A program made the position numbers and the translations under genes. The notes under the pieces are model-generated. The model was not told the origin of the DNA, did not search any database, and was given only the letters and a program-made list of their open reading frames with translations. From DASUTB01 sp036374835 (GTDB taxonomy: Bacteria; Actinomycetota; Actinomycetes; Jiangellales; Jiangellaceae), in NCBI GenBank assembly GCA_036374835.1, contig DASUTB010000036.1, positions 1 through 64,000 of the forward strand: a stretch of 64,000 nucleotides of DNA. The letters are read 5' to 3'. Below, piece by piece: positions 33,621-42,107 of this stretch; position 1 is the first letter of the stretch; each line of letters opens with the position of its first letter.

Positions 33621-36389
33621 CTACCGGTTGCGCCGGGCCACCTCAGCGGCGAGGCCGGCGCGTCCGTCGACGTCCACCTTGGCGTAGACGCGGGAGAGGT
33701 GTTTCTTGACCGTGTTTACGGAGATGAAGAGTCGATCACCGATCTCGGCGTTTGTGTGGCCTTCGGCGACCAGCCGCACGACGTCGCTCTCCGCGGGAGT
33801 CAGCGACGCCCAGCCGACCCGCGGGCGTTGACGTTCGCCCCGGCCCCGGCGGGCATAGGCGACGGCGTCGGCCAGCGATAACCGACTGCCACCGTCCCAG
33901 TGTGCGGTCGCATCGGTGTCGCCCATGGCGGCTAGCGCGGCGTCGCGGACACGATCGAAGCGGGCGGCCTCCAACGGAAAGCGCACGATGCCCGTGTCGG
34001 CGTGGAATCGCTCCGTTGCGGCGAGCAGGCGCAGCGACCGTTCGGGTTCGCCGAGGGCGAGCGCCAGATCGGCGATCTGCTCCAATGCTGCGGCGGTCCC
34101 GACCCGGTCGCCGTAGTCGTCCAAGACTTCCAGGCTGTCATGCGCCAGCTTCCACGCCGTGTCGGGGTCCTCGTCCTCTTCGGCCAGCTCCGCGAGGCCG
34201 AGCAACGACCGGCCGAGCGGAAACGGAAGCTGTGGGTCGGCCGACAGCGCGTGGCCGGCCTCCAGATGTGCTCGCGCGTCGTCGTGGCGCTCCAGGCTCT
34301 GTGCGAGCACGCCCAGCAGCCACTCACCGATGGACTCGTCCCAACGGCTGCCGCCGCCACGGCCGATCCGGACGATCTCGGCAGCGGTGGCCCGAGCGGT
34401 CTCCAGATCACCGCACGCGTAGGCGGACAACACGAGCCAGTGACGGAGCGGCATGTCGTAGGGGGTCTCTTCCAAGCCATGTTCTCGTACGACCGCCTGC
34501 GCTGTGGACAGTAGGTTCTGCGCTTCGCCGTGGTCGCCTTGCAGCACGGCGGCCGCTCCCAGGCTGATCAACCCGCCCGCCTCCCATATGGGTCGCCCGA
34601 CCTGCCGGCTGAGCTCGACGCCACGTCGAGCCCGTTGGCATTCCTGGTCGAGCCGCCCGGACCACACCATCCACACCAAGGGGCCCCCGAGCGCGGCCGG
34701 CAGTTGGAAGGCAAGCTCGTTGGCCTCGCAGACCTCGACGAGCTCCTCGCTCAGGCGGCGCCCGGCGTCGATCGAGCGGCTGTGAAACAGCGCTCCACCA
34801 GCGAGCTGCAGGACGAAGGCGCGGGTCGAAGCGTCGTCGCACCGCCGGGCATGTTGGACGGCCTCCTCGACGTCGGCGTCCACCTGCTCGCCGGTCGACA
34901 GCCCTGCCAGCGCCCCCGAGTAGGCCCGTTCGCCCAACCCGAGCGCGAGGGCACCGCCCACCTCGGTGGCACGTGCCGCGTCGACCGCCTGGTTCGCCGA
35001 CCGATACGCGCTGGCCGGCTTGAAGCCGGCAAGGGCCAGGGCTGCGGCGGTGAGCAGTCCCCGCACCCGTTCGTCATCGCCGACACCGGGCGCATCGATC
35101 GCGGCATGCAGCCGTTGGTGCACCTCCCCGGCCAGGCCGCGCTCCCACCAGAATCGGTTGATCGGCTCGGTGATGTCCACCAGTCCACGCAGGTCGCCGG
35201 ACTCCGCCGCCCAGTCCATCGCGGCACGCACGTCGTCCAGATCGGCGTCCAGCCGCGCCATCCAGGGCTCAGGCTGTCCACCGGTGAGACCCGCGTGCGC
35301 CCGGTTGATCAGCCCGACATAGACCTCGAGATGGCGACCACGCACCCGATCGGGATCGTCCAATTCGGACAGCCGCTCCCGGGCATACACCCGGATCGTC
35401 TCCAGCAGGCGGTAGCGGGCCCGCCCGTGACGCTCGGCGACCTGCAACAACGACTGCTCGACCAGCGCTGCGACCAGGTCGAGCACGTCGCCACCGTCGA
35501 TGCCGTCCCCGGCCACGACCGCCTCGGCAGCGTCGAGCTCGAACGAGCCGGCGAACACCGACAGCCTCGCCAGCGCCAGCCGCTGCACGTCGTCGAGCAG
35601 GTCGTAGCTCCAGTCCAGCGACGCCTCCAGCGTTCGTTGACGTGCCGGCGCCCCCCGGACCCCGCCGGTCAGCAGCCGGAAACGGTCGGTCAGCGCGGCC
35701 GCGATCTGGTCCGATGCCAGCACCCGCACCCGTGCCGCCGCAAGCTCGATCGCCAGCGGGATCCCATCCAGGCGCCGGCAGATCTCGGCCACCGCCCAGG
35801 CGTTGTCGTCGTTGATCCGGAAATTCGCACGCACCTGCCGGGCCCGCACCTCGAACAGCCGCACTGCATCCGTTGCCCCGATCGCGCCGGCCGATCGCGC
35901 GTCGGGGGCCGGCACCGGTAGCGGCGCGACCTCGAAGGTCGCCTCGCCCTCAACAGCCAGCGGCTTGCGGCTGGTCGCCAGTACGTGAAGCCGCGGGCAG
36001 GCATGTGTCAGCCGGCTGACCAGCGTGGCGCAGGCGGCCACCACGTGTTCGCAATTGTCGACCACCACCAACAGGTGTCGTGCATGAAGCTGCTCGGCCA
36101 GCGTGTCGACCAGCGCCTGTCCGGATCGCTCATGCACACCCACGGCCCCGCCAACGGCCGCGGCGACCAGACCAGGTTCACTCACGCCTTGCAGGTCGAC
36201 CCAGCAGACCCCATCGGAGAACCGCGATGTCACATCTCCGGCGACCTCCACCGCCAGCCGCGTCTTGCCGCAGCCTCCGGAACCGGTCAACGTCACAACG
36301 CGCGTGTCCGCGATCAGGTCGCCCACCGCGGCACGCTCATGCGCGCGACCGACAAATGCCGCGACCCCGACAGGCAGCACGCCCGACAC
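33621..36389 (-). CDS. Large LuxR-family regulator with NB-ARC-like ATPase and TPR-like repeats
   Basis: 922 aa. P-loop LTGSGGCGKTRLAVEV (residues ~34-49), NB-ARC segments (VVDNCEHVV; PLAIELAAARVRVL), the BTAD/AfsR-like LEASLDWSYDLLDD, a long helical repeat region (~430-850) and a C-terminal LuxR HTH (LTPAESDVVRLVAEGHTNAE, SVNTVKKHLSRVY). It belongs to the STAND regulators that assemble on ligand and ATP. The start is GTG with GGAG nearby. The adjacent hydrolase is a possible target; no operator was recognised. Confidence 0.9.
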   Translation of the reverse strand: MSGVLPVGVAAFVGRAHERAAVGDLIADTRVVTLTGSGGCGKTRLAVEVAGDVTSRFSDGVCWVDLQGVSEPGLVAAAVGGAVGVHERSGQALVDTLAEQLHARHLLVVVDNCEHVVAACATLVSRLTHACPRLHVLATSRKPLAVEGEATFEVAPLPVPAPDARSAGAIGATDAVRLFEVRARQVRANFRINDDNAWAVAEICRRLDGIPLAIELAAARVRVLASDQIAAALTDRFRLLTGGVRGAPARQRTLEASLDWSYDLLDDVQRLALARLSVFAGSFELDAAEAVVAGDGIDGGDVLDLVAALVEQSLLQVAERHGRARYRLLETIRVYARERLSELDDPDRVRGRHLEVYVGLINRAHAGLTGGQPEPWMARLDADLDDVRAAMDWAAESGDLRGLVDITEPINRFWWERGLAGEVHQRLHAAIDAPGVGDDERVRGLLTAAALALAGFKPASAYRSANQAVDAARATEVGGALALGLGERAYSGALAGLSTGEQVDADVEEAVQHARRCDDASTRAFVLQLAGGALFHSRSIDAGRRLSEELVEVCEANELAFQLPAALGGPLVWMVWSGRLDQECQRARRGVELSRQVGRPIWEAGGLISLGAAAVLQGDHGEAQNLLSTAQAVVREHGLEETPYDMPLRHWLVLSAYACGDLETARATAAEIVRIGRGGGSRWDESIGEWLLGVLAQSLERHDDARAHLEAGHALSADPQLPFPLGRSLLGLAELAEEDEDPDTAWKLAHDSLEVLDDYGDRVGTAAALEQIADLALALGEPERSLRLLAATERFHADTGIVRFPLEAARFDRVRDAALAAMGDTDATAHWDGGSRLSLADAVAYARRGRGERQRPRVGWASLTPAESDVVRLVAEGHTNAEIGDRLFISVNTVKKHLSRVYAKVDVDGRAGLAAEVARRNR

Positions 36390-36557
36390 CTCAACTCCGA
36401 GATGGCTCTGCTTCCTGCGATCCTACGAGCACGCCACAATGCGTGACGGTCGCTCCGGCCCCGAGCGGGTCACCAAGTCATGTCACCCGGGACACCTACC
36501 CGTGCGGCGATGACATCCGGTGCCTCGGTGAACAGCACGCGCCAGTATGGTGGCCCG

Positions 36558-36992
36558 ATGGGGTCGGTCAAACAGTTCCAGGTCACCTTCGACTGCGCAG
36601 AGCCTGAGCGCGTCGCTCGTTTCTGGTGCGAGGTGTTGGGGTATGTAGCACCGCCGCCTCCGGAGGGGTTTGCCACGTGGGACGATTTCGATCGCTCACT
36701 GCCGCCCGAGGATCAGGGTTCATGGTTCGCGTGCATTGATCCTTCAGGTGTGGGCCCGCGGCTGTACTTTCAGCGCGTTCCAGAAGGCAAGGTGGTCAAG
36801 AATCGGCTGCATCTTGACGTGCGGGTCGGCACCGGGCTGGTGGGTGAACAGCGGCTGGCCGCACTCGAGGCCGAGTGCGCGCGACTGGTCGCGCTCGGCG
36901 CGGTACGCGTGCGGCTACTGCCTGCCGATGACGACAACGAGTCGTGCATCGTGATGCAGGACGTCGAGGGCAACGAGTTCTGTCTCGACTGA
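36558..36992 (+). CDS. VOC-superfamily (glyoxalase-like) protein
   Basis: 144 aa, one pair of VOC motifs. QVTFDCAEPERVARFWCEVLGY opens the domain; mid-protein GPRLYFQRVPEGK and RLHLDVRVG and C-terminal MQDVEGNEFCLD match glyoxalase_6-type proteins. Function unknown; members bind metals, small ligands or antibiotics. It is divergent from the LuxR regulator, with 168 bp between them. Confidence 0.85.
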   Translation: MGSVKQFQVTFDCAEPERVARFWCEVLGYVAPPPPEGFATWDDFDRSLPPEDQGSWFACIDPSGVGPRLYFQRVPEGKVVKNRLHLDVRVGTGLVGEQRLAALEAECARLVALGAVRVRLLPADDDNESCIVMQDVEGNEFCLD

Positions 36993-37096
36993 AGGGACCG
37001 CGAGCGCGTCCTCGTTCTGTTCCCATGGGCCAGGACGAAGAACCGTCCCGAAGCCCCTCGGGCAGGGCCGGGGGGCTTCGCCTGGATGGGTTGGGG

Positions 37097-37336
37097 TCAG
37101 GCTCCGACCCGCTGCTGGTGAGAGGTGCCCGAGCGGAGCATGGTGCCGGCGCGGGTGATCATCCAGATGCCGGCGATTGCGACGAGGGCGTAGACCACGC
37201 GGGTCCCCGCGTTGGTTTCGCCGAACTCGAGCCCGAAAATAAAGGCGACGAGGTCGAATTCGGCCAGTGCCACCAGGCCCCAGTTCAGGGCTCCTATGAT
37301 CACCAGTGCGCCGGCCAGGATGTCTACCTTCTTCAT
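37097..37336 (-). CDS. DUF378 small membrane protein
   Basis: 79 aa with two membrane helices. The N-terminal KKVDILAGALVIIGALNWGL is diagnostic of DUF378, and TRVVYALVAIAGIWMI is the second helix. Function unknown in this family. AGGAGG lies just before the ATG. Single-gene unit. Confidence 0.88.
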   Translation of the reverse strand: MKKVDILAGALVIIGALNWGLVALAEFDLVAFIFGLEFGETNAGTRVVYALVAIAGIWMITRAGTMLRSGTSHQQRVGA

Positions 37337-37673
37337 GTCTTCCTCCTAGGTTGTCGAAGGTCTGTCCAGATTTACTATGCGTCTGGCCGGCGTTGCTTCG
37401 AAGAGGCGAAAGTCACGCCCGGGCGGGCCGATCGCCACTTCGTGGCTACGAGCACTCGCAAGGACGCTAGAGGCGAAGGGACGTAACTCCGATAAGCATG
37501 CACAGCGCATCATCTCGGGCTCGGCGCTCGACACCCGCCCCTTGACAACCGGCGCCATAGACGGGAGCCATGATGAGCGCGCACTTTCGCGGGTGTCGCA
37601 ATCGGCGTCCAGGGCAGCGAGTCGAGCGCGATGTGGTCAAGCATCCCGCGTGGGATCCAGCACCGGGCACCGT
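37337..37673. other. 337-bp non-coding stretch
   Basis: It contains the leader of the DUF378 gene at the left. At 37643-37656 there is a small hairpin (ATCCC-gcgt-GGGAT) about 20 nt beyond the GNAT stop, which could end that leftward transcript. I see no credible ORF, tRNA or repeat in the rest. Confidence 0.5.
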
Positions 37674-38204
37674 TCAAAACTCTCGTACGGTTAGCAGGCT
37701 GTCGCCGTAGACAGCGTCCGGCTCCACCCGGCCCGTTTCGCGGAACCCGAGCTTGTCCAGGACCCGTCGCGACGCGGCATTCCAGGCCCGGACCCCTGCC
37801 CACAACCGCTGGTAGCCCGCCTCGCTCACCCAGGTGACCACGGCCCGACCGGCCTCAGTCGCGTAACCACAGCCGTGAGCCGCACGCAGCAACTCGTATA
37901 CCAACTCAGGCTCGTCGGGCGATCCGCTCCCATGAAAGATCAGCCCGCAATACCCGATGACGTCGCCTGGGCCCTTGCGCTCCACCGCCAGAATCCCTGG
38001 CCCCGATTCCTCACGCTCTGCGCGTATCTGGGCGGCGATGTCCTCCACGGTCGGTCGGCCCTCGGGGCTTATCTGTCGATGCGGCGGCACCCGCGGATCC
38101 CGCTCAGTCCACAACTGGCGATAGATGGCCGCTTCGTCCACTCTGCGGCGCCGAAGGATGAGTCGCTCGGTCTCCAAAGTGTCCAGAACGCGGACCTGCG
38201 ACAT
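37674..38204 (-). CDS. GNAT-family N-acetyltransferase (RimJ/RimL-like)
   Basis: 176 aa. ETERLILRRRRVDE at the N-terminus, the acetyl-CoA binding region ELLRAAHGCGYATEAGRAVV and AWNAASRRVLDKLGFRETG near the C-terminus are characteristic of the RimJ/RimL type (acetyltransf_3). Probable substrates are protein N-termini or small amines; not resolvable here. Confidence 0.9.
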   Translation of the reverse strand: MSQVRVLDTLETERLILRRRRVDEAAIYRQLWTERDPRVPPHRQISPEGRPTVEDIAAQIRAEREESGPGILAVERKGPGDVIGYCGLIFHGSGSPDEPELVYELLRAAHGCGYATEAGRAVVTWVSEAGYQRLWAGVRAWNAASRRVLDKLGFRETGRVEPDAVYGDSLLTVREF

Positions 38205-38361
38205 GCTGGCATTGTGTCAGTTTCAGCGGCACTCCGCTGTCACCCCGAGCGGCGGAGATTCGGTGAGAATTGTTCTGGCAAAGTGTCGGATCCGGGGCGA
38301 GTCGTTCGTAGAGCAGGCAAGAGGCGGCTGGACGAGGCCGCCGGGACAAGGGAGTGATGGG

Positions 38362-38733
38362 ATGACGCGGTACTTGATCTCGTTCAATGACGGCGCGATG
38401 GACCACATCCCCGCCGAGGATTTGCCCGACGTGGGCAAAGCCGCGCACGCGGTGGTCCAGGACGCCGTGAACGCCGGCGTGTTTGTGTTCGGCACTGGAC
38501 TCGAACGCCAGCGGGCGAGCGTCGTGGCCCCGGACGGGATGGTCACCGATGGCCCATACCCGGAGACCAAGGAGGTCATAGGCGGGTTCGTGGTCGTCGA
38601 CGTGGCCTCCCGCGAGGAGGCGCTGGCGTGGGCTGCCAAGATTGCCGGCGCTTGCCGCTGCGCGCAAGAGGTTCGCGAGATCCTGCCCGACCCCGAACTA
38701 GAGGCGATGCTTCGCCGGGCTGACAGACGATGA
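38362..38733 (+). CDS. YciI-related (DGPF-domain) protein
   Basis: 123 aa. YLISFNDGAMDHIPAE opens the ferredoxin-like domain, and VTDGPYPETKEVIGGFVVVD is a close variant of the DGPF motif. Such proteins often accompany ECF sigma factors, but none is adjacent. GGGAGTGATGGG precedes the ATG at 38362, supporting the short start. Function unknown. Confidence 0.85.
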   Translation: MTRYLISFNDGAMDHIPAEDLPDVGKAAHAVVQDAVNAGVFVFGTGLERQRASVVAPDGMVTDGPYPETKEVIGGFVVVDVASREEALAWAAKIAGACRCAQEVREILPDPELEAMLRRADRR

Positions 38734-38790
38734 TGACGTTCCGACGATGTCGGATCGAGCAAGACTCGTTGACATCCGGCCGGGTGAGTC

Positions 38791-39108
38791 TCACTCGTGG
38801 GTGTTTCGGTCATTCGACCGGGCAGTGATCGACGTCAACACATCGATGTACGTCTCGTAAGCGGAGCGTCCCTCGGGGGTCAGCGATAGCCAGGTTCTCG
38901 GTCGCTTGCCGTGGTAGCCCTTGCGGACGTCGACGTAGCCGGCTTGCTCAAGGGTGGCGATGTGCTTGGACAGCAGCGAGTCGCTGATCTCAACGATGTC
39001 CCTTAGCTGGCCGAACTCGATGGACTTGGCATGGGCCAGCGCCGCGACCATCGACAGGCGGACGGGAGTGTGGATCAGCTCGTCGATCTGGTGTCGCGGG
39101 TGGCTCAT
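38791..39108 (-). CDS. Winged-helix transcriptional regulator
   Basis: 105 aa. HTH_27-type winged helix: IHTPVRLSMVAALAHAKSIE, then LRDIVEISDSLLSKHIATLE as recognition region and a wing with KGYHGKRPRTWLSLT. The ATG at 39108 overlaps the membrane-protein stop by 4 bp, which decides the start. It probably represses its own operon through the 25-bp palindrome at 39598-39622. Confidence 0.88.
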   Translation of the reverse strand: MSHPRHQIDELIHTPVRLSMVAALAHAKSIEFGQLRDIVEISDSLLSKHIATLEQAGYVDVRKGYHGKRPRTWLSLTPEGRSAYETYIDVLTSITARSNDRNTHE

Positions 39109-39578
39109 GACCGAAGGATCCGCCATGCCGCGAACACGCAGGGCATCGACGGTGCGAATGACACCGCGACGAACCACCAGGGCGTGCCGACCGGGTCGAG
39201 GGCAATGACAAGCACCGCGACGGCGACCATGGCTGTGACATACGCCCAGGTCGCAGGGCGGTCGATGCGAGCTGTCTCGCGCCCAATCACTCCCCGGCGG
39301 GTCTCCAAGATCCAGAGCGTGGCGGCGATGGCCCCGAAGCCGATCGCGATCCAGAACTCGCCATCAAGGAGGAGCCGCACTACGAACGGTCGGTCGTCGG
39401 GTTGGGCGCGGGGAACAAGATCCGCCTGAGTGCCGAGCAAGAAGGCCGGAGTGAGGACGGCCACGGCCAGCCACACCCAGCCGTGCCAGCGTGCCTTTCT
39501 CCTGACCTGGTACTTCACCCGCTCGGCTTCGCTCATCGCGAGGTGTGGGTTCATGGGTTGGCTGTCGTTCTGACTCAT
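39105..39578 (-). CDS. Four-helix membrane protein of unknown function
   Basis: 157 aa. A charged N-terminus of about 35 residues precedes hydrophobic helices near residues 33-50, 72-90, 108-128 and 132-150. No recognised domain. AGGAGC lies 6 nt before the ATG. It is co-transcribed with the regulator downstream, a common pairing for stress- or effector-responsive membrane proteins. Confidence 0.8.
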   Translation of the reverse strand: MSQNDSQPMNPHLAMSEAERVKYQVRRKARWHGWVWLAVAVLTPAFLLGTQADLVPRAQPDDRPFVVRLLLDGEFWIAIGFGAIAATLWILETRRGVIGRETARIDRPATWAYVTAMVAVAVLVIALDPVGTPWWFVAVSFAPSMPCVFAAWRILRS

Positions 39579-39597
39579 GCGCTGCTCCTACTCGCCA

Positions 39598-39622
39598 ACT
39601 ACTTGAATGTTATTCAAGTAGT
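39598..39622. promoter_or_regulatory. 25-bp perfect palindrome, operator of the winged-helix operon
   Basis: Arms ACTACTTGAAT and ATTCAAGTAGT (11 bp each, exact) around GTT. It starts 20 bp upstream of the membrane-protein ATG and is AT-rich in a GC-rich genome. Position and symmetry fit a dimeric winged-helix repressor site. Confidence 0.65.
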
Positions 39623-39659
39623 GTCGCAGACGCAAACAAAGAGCTTGCCTCTGCCGGCG

Positions 39660-41972
39660 TCACCCACGCGAAGTGGCGTCCCGGATCGCGCGCCAAACCC
39701 GCTGCGGGCTCAGCGGCATGTCGATGTGCCGTACGCCGAGGTGGGACAGCGCGTCCACGACCGCGTTCTGCACCGCCGGGATGGATCCGATCGTTCCCGC
39801 CTCACCGATGCCTTTGAAGCCCAGCGGGTTGTGCGGGCTCGGTGTCTCGAGCTGTCTGGTTTCGTATGACGGCAGGTCGGGCGCCGCGGGCACGAGGTAG
39901 TCGACGAGCGTGCCGGTCATCGGGTTGCCCATGTCGTCGTAGACCATCTGCTCGTACAACGCCTGCGAGATCCCCTGCGCGAGGCCGCCGTGGATCTGCC
40001 CGTTGGCGAGCAGCGGGTTGAGCAGCCGCCCGGCGTCGTCGACCGCGATGTGGCGCAGCAGCCGCACCATACCCGTGTCGGTGTCGACCTCGACGACCGA
40101 GATGTGTGCACCGCCGGGGAATGTCGCGGCCTGCTGGTCGAAGGTCTCCTCGGACTGCAGGCCCGGTTCCATGCCGTCCGGCAGTCGACCGGGATCCTCG
40201 GCGATGGTGGCGAGCTCCGCCCAGCTCAACCCGATACCCGGCGAGCCGCGGACCGCGAACCCGCCGTCCGGATGGATCTCGAGGTCGGCTTCGGCGGCCT
40301 CGAGCAACTCGGCGGCGAGCCGCCGGGCCTTGCCGACCACTGTCTCGGTCGCCTGCACGACGGCCGAACCGCCGATCTGGAGGGAGCGGGAGGCGTAGGT
40401 GCCGGCGCCCTCGCGAACCGTGGCGGTATCGGAGTGGAGTACCCGTACCGAGCTCATCGGGATCTGGAGGCGACCGGCGACAAGCTGGGCGAACGCCGTC
40501 TCGTGCCCCTGACCCTGCGGCGAGACACCGATCTGAACGGTCACCGAGCCGTCTTTGTCGATCCGGATGGCACCGAACTCCTTGGCGACCGGCGGTGGTG
40601 CGGTGACCTCGACGTAGGTGCTCACACCGATGCCGAGCTGGGTCGTCGCGCCGCGGGTCCGGCGCTCGGCCTGTTCGGTGCGGAGCCCTTCGTAGCCGGC
40701 CATCCGCAGCGCCTCGTCGAGTGCGCCTTCGTAGTCGCCGCTGTCGTATGCCGCCCCGGTCGGGGTGGTGTAGGGGAACGCGTCCTTCGGGATGAGATTG
40801 CGACGGCGCACCTCGACCGGGTCGATGTCGAGTTCGGCGGCCAGCATGTCGACCGCGCGCTCGAGCATCGCGGTGACCTCGGGGCGGCCCGCACCACGGT
40901 AGGCGGTGATCGGAGTCGTGTGCGTCATGACGATCTGCGCGCGGAAGTCGACCTTGGGGATCCGGTACGGGCCGCAGGCCATGAGATAGCTGGCCGGCGG
41001 GATGACGTAGATCGCCGCAGGGCTCGGGTACGCACCGGTGTCGTTGATCACTCGAATCCGCAGACCTGTGATCACACCGTCCCGCGTAGCACCCACCTCG
41101 ATGTGCTGATGGTGGGAGCGTCCGTGCATCAGCGCCAGCATGCTCTCGGATCGGGTCTCATGCCAGCGCACGCCCTGGCCGAGCCGCAGTGCGGCCGCGG
41201 CGACGACCATCTGCTCCGGATAGGCGACGATCTTCGACCCGAAACCGCCGCCGACGTCCGGAGCGACGACCCGGACGCGGTCCGGCTCCAGCCCGAGCAA
41301 CTCGCAGAAATCCGGACGGATCCGGAACGGGGCCTGCGACGATACCCACACCGCGATCCCGTCGCCGTCCGGAACGGCGAGCGTGGAGTTCGTCTCGAGC
41401 GGCACGGGTGCCAGCCGCTGGTTGACGAACCGGCCAGAGACCACCACCTCGGCGTCGTCGAGCGCGTCCGGCTTCTCGTGCACGATCTCGGTCACGAGGT
41501 TGCTGCGATCAGGGAAAACGGACGGTGCGTCGTCGGCCAGAGCTGCCTCCAGGTCGGTGACCGCCGGCATGGCGTCGTACTCCACCGCGACCAGCTCGGC
41601 CGCGTCGGCGGCTTCGGCCCAGGTGGACGCGAACACCACGGCCACCGCCTCGCCGACGAAGCGCACCACGTCACGGGCGAGCAGGGGCCGCCGCGTGCTC
41701 TCCTCGGTGCTGCTCGACGGCAGGTCGCCGAGGCCCAGCTCCTTCGCCGTCCAAACCGCGACCACGCCGGGCATGTTCTTTGCGACCGATGTGTCGATAT
41801 CGATGATCCGCGCGTGCGCCACCGGGCTGCGCACGAACACCGCGCGCAGTGCGTCCTGCGGCGGCAGGTTCGTGATGTAGCGCCCCCGTCCCGTCACGAG
41901 CCGCTCGTCTTCGACACGGGTGACGGGCTTGCCGATGAGCACGTTCGTGTCGGGTCCGCTGGGATCGCTCAT
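39660..41972 (-). CDS. Molybdenum hydroxylase large subunit (CoxL/XDH family, form II type)
   Basis: 770 aa. Mo-cofactor binding segments include PDVGGGFGSKI, the form II-type active-site loop TAYRGAGRPE (~355) and the catalytic Glu in GFKGIGEAGTIG (~720). AYRGAGR rather than the Cys-containing form I loop argues against a true CO dehydrogenase. The usual FAD and 2Fe-2S subunits are absent from the whole window, so partners must be elsewhere. GGAG precedes the ATG by 5 nt. It is divergent from the acetoacetate-CoA ligase. Confidence 0.9.
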   Translation of the reverse strand: MSDPSGPDTNVLIGKPVTRVEDERLVTGRGRYITNLPPQDALRAVFVRSPVAHARIIDIDTSVAKNMPGVVAVWTAKELGLGDLPSSSTEESTRRPLLARDVVRFVGEAVAVVFASTWAEAADAAELVAVEYDAMPAVTDLEAALADDAPSVFPDRSNLVTEIVHEKPDALDDAEVVVSGRFVNQRLAPVPLETNSTLAVPDGDGIAVWVSSQAPFRIRPDFCELLGLEPDRVRVVAPDVGGGFGSKIVAYPEQMVVAAAALRLGQGVRWHETRSESMLALMHGRSHHQHIEVGATRDGVITGLRIRVINDTGAYPSPAAIYVIPPASYLMACGPYRIPKVDFRAQIVMTHTTPITAYRGAGRPEVTAMLERAVDMLAAELDIDPVEVRRRNLIPKDAFPYTTPTGAAYDSGDYEGALDEALRMAGYEGLRTEQAERRTRGATTQLGIGVSTYVEVTAPPPVAKEFGAIRIDKDGSVTVQIGVSPQGQGHETAFAQLVAGRLQIPMSSVRVLHSDTATVREGAGTYASRSLQIGGSAVVQATETVVGKARRLAAELLEAAEADLEIHPDGGFAVRGSPGIGLSWAELATIAEDPGRLPDGMEPGLQSEETFDQQAATFPGGAHISVVEVDTDTGMVRLLRHIAVDDAGRLLNPLLANGQIHGGLAQGISQALYEQMVYDDMGNPMTGTLVDYLVPAAPDLPSYETRQLETPSPHNPLGFKGIGEAGTIGSIPAVQNAVVDALSHLGVRHIDMPLSPQRVWRAIRDATSRG

Positions 41973-42033
41973 GAGTCTCCTGCCACTGGCAATCTGGGAA
42001 GGCTTTGGGGCGGAGCATAGTGCGTGCTACCCG

Positions 42034-42047
42034 GGCTACCGGTAGCC
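42034..42047. promoter_or_regulatory. Perfect palindrome in divergent promoter region
   Basis: GGCTACC-GGTAGCC is an exact 14-bp dyad roughly midway between the Mo-hydroxylase start (41972) and the ligase start (about 42108). GCTACC also occurs 10 bp before it. Candidate operator for an unknown regulator. Confidence 0.35.
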
Positions 42048-42107
42048 GTTTCCACACGACGGCAGAAGCCTGTCTTCGATCATTATCGCATCGTTACGGT
42101 GACGAGC

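Noticed and set aside
34530..35921. 463-residue open frame opposite the LuxR regulator
   Set aside because: It is a mirror of the strongly supported regulator gene, with no recognisable domain and no binding site.
37337..37673. Non-coding stretch examined for a tRNA or small gene
   Set aside because: No cloverleaf elements, no frame with a binding site, and no recognisable peptide.
39660..41972. Aerobic CO dehydrogenase large subunit
   Set aside because: The active-site loop is AYRGAGR, not the Cys-containing form I loop, and coxM/coxS are absent; only a general Mo-hydroxylase call is justified.
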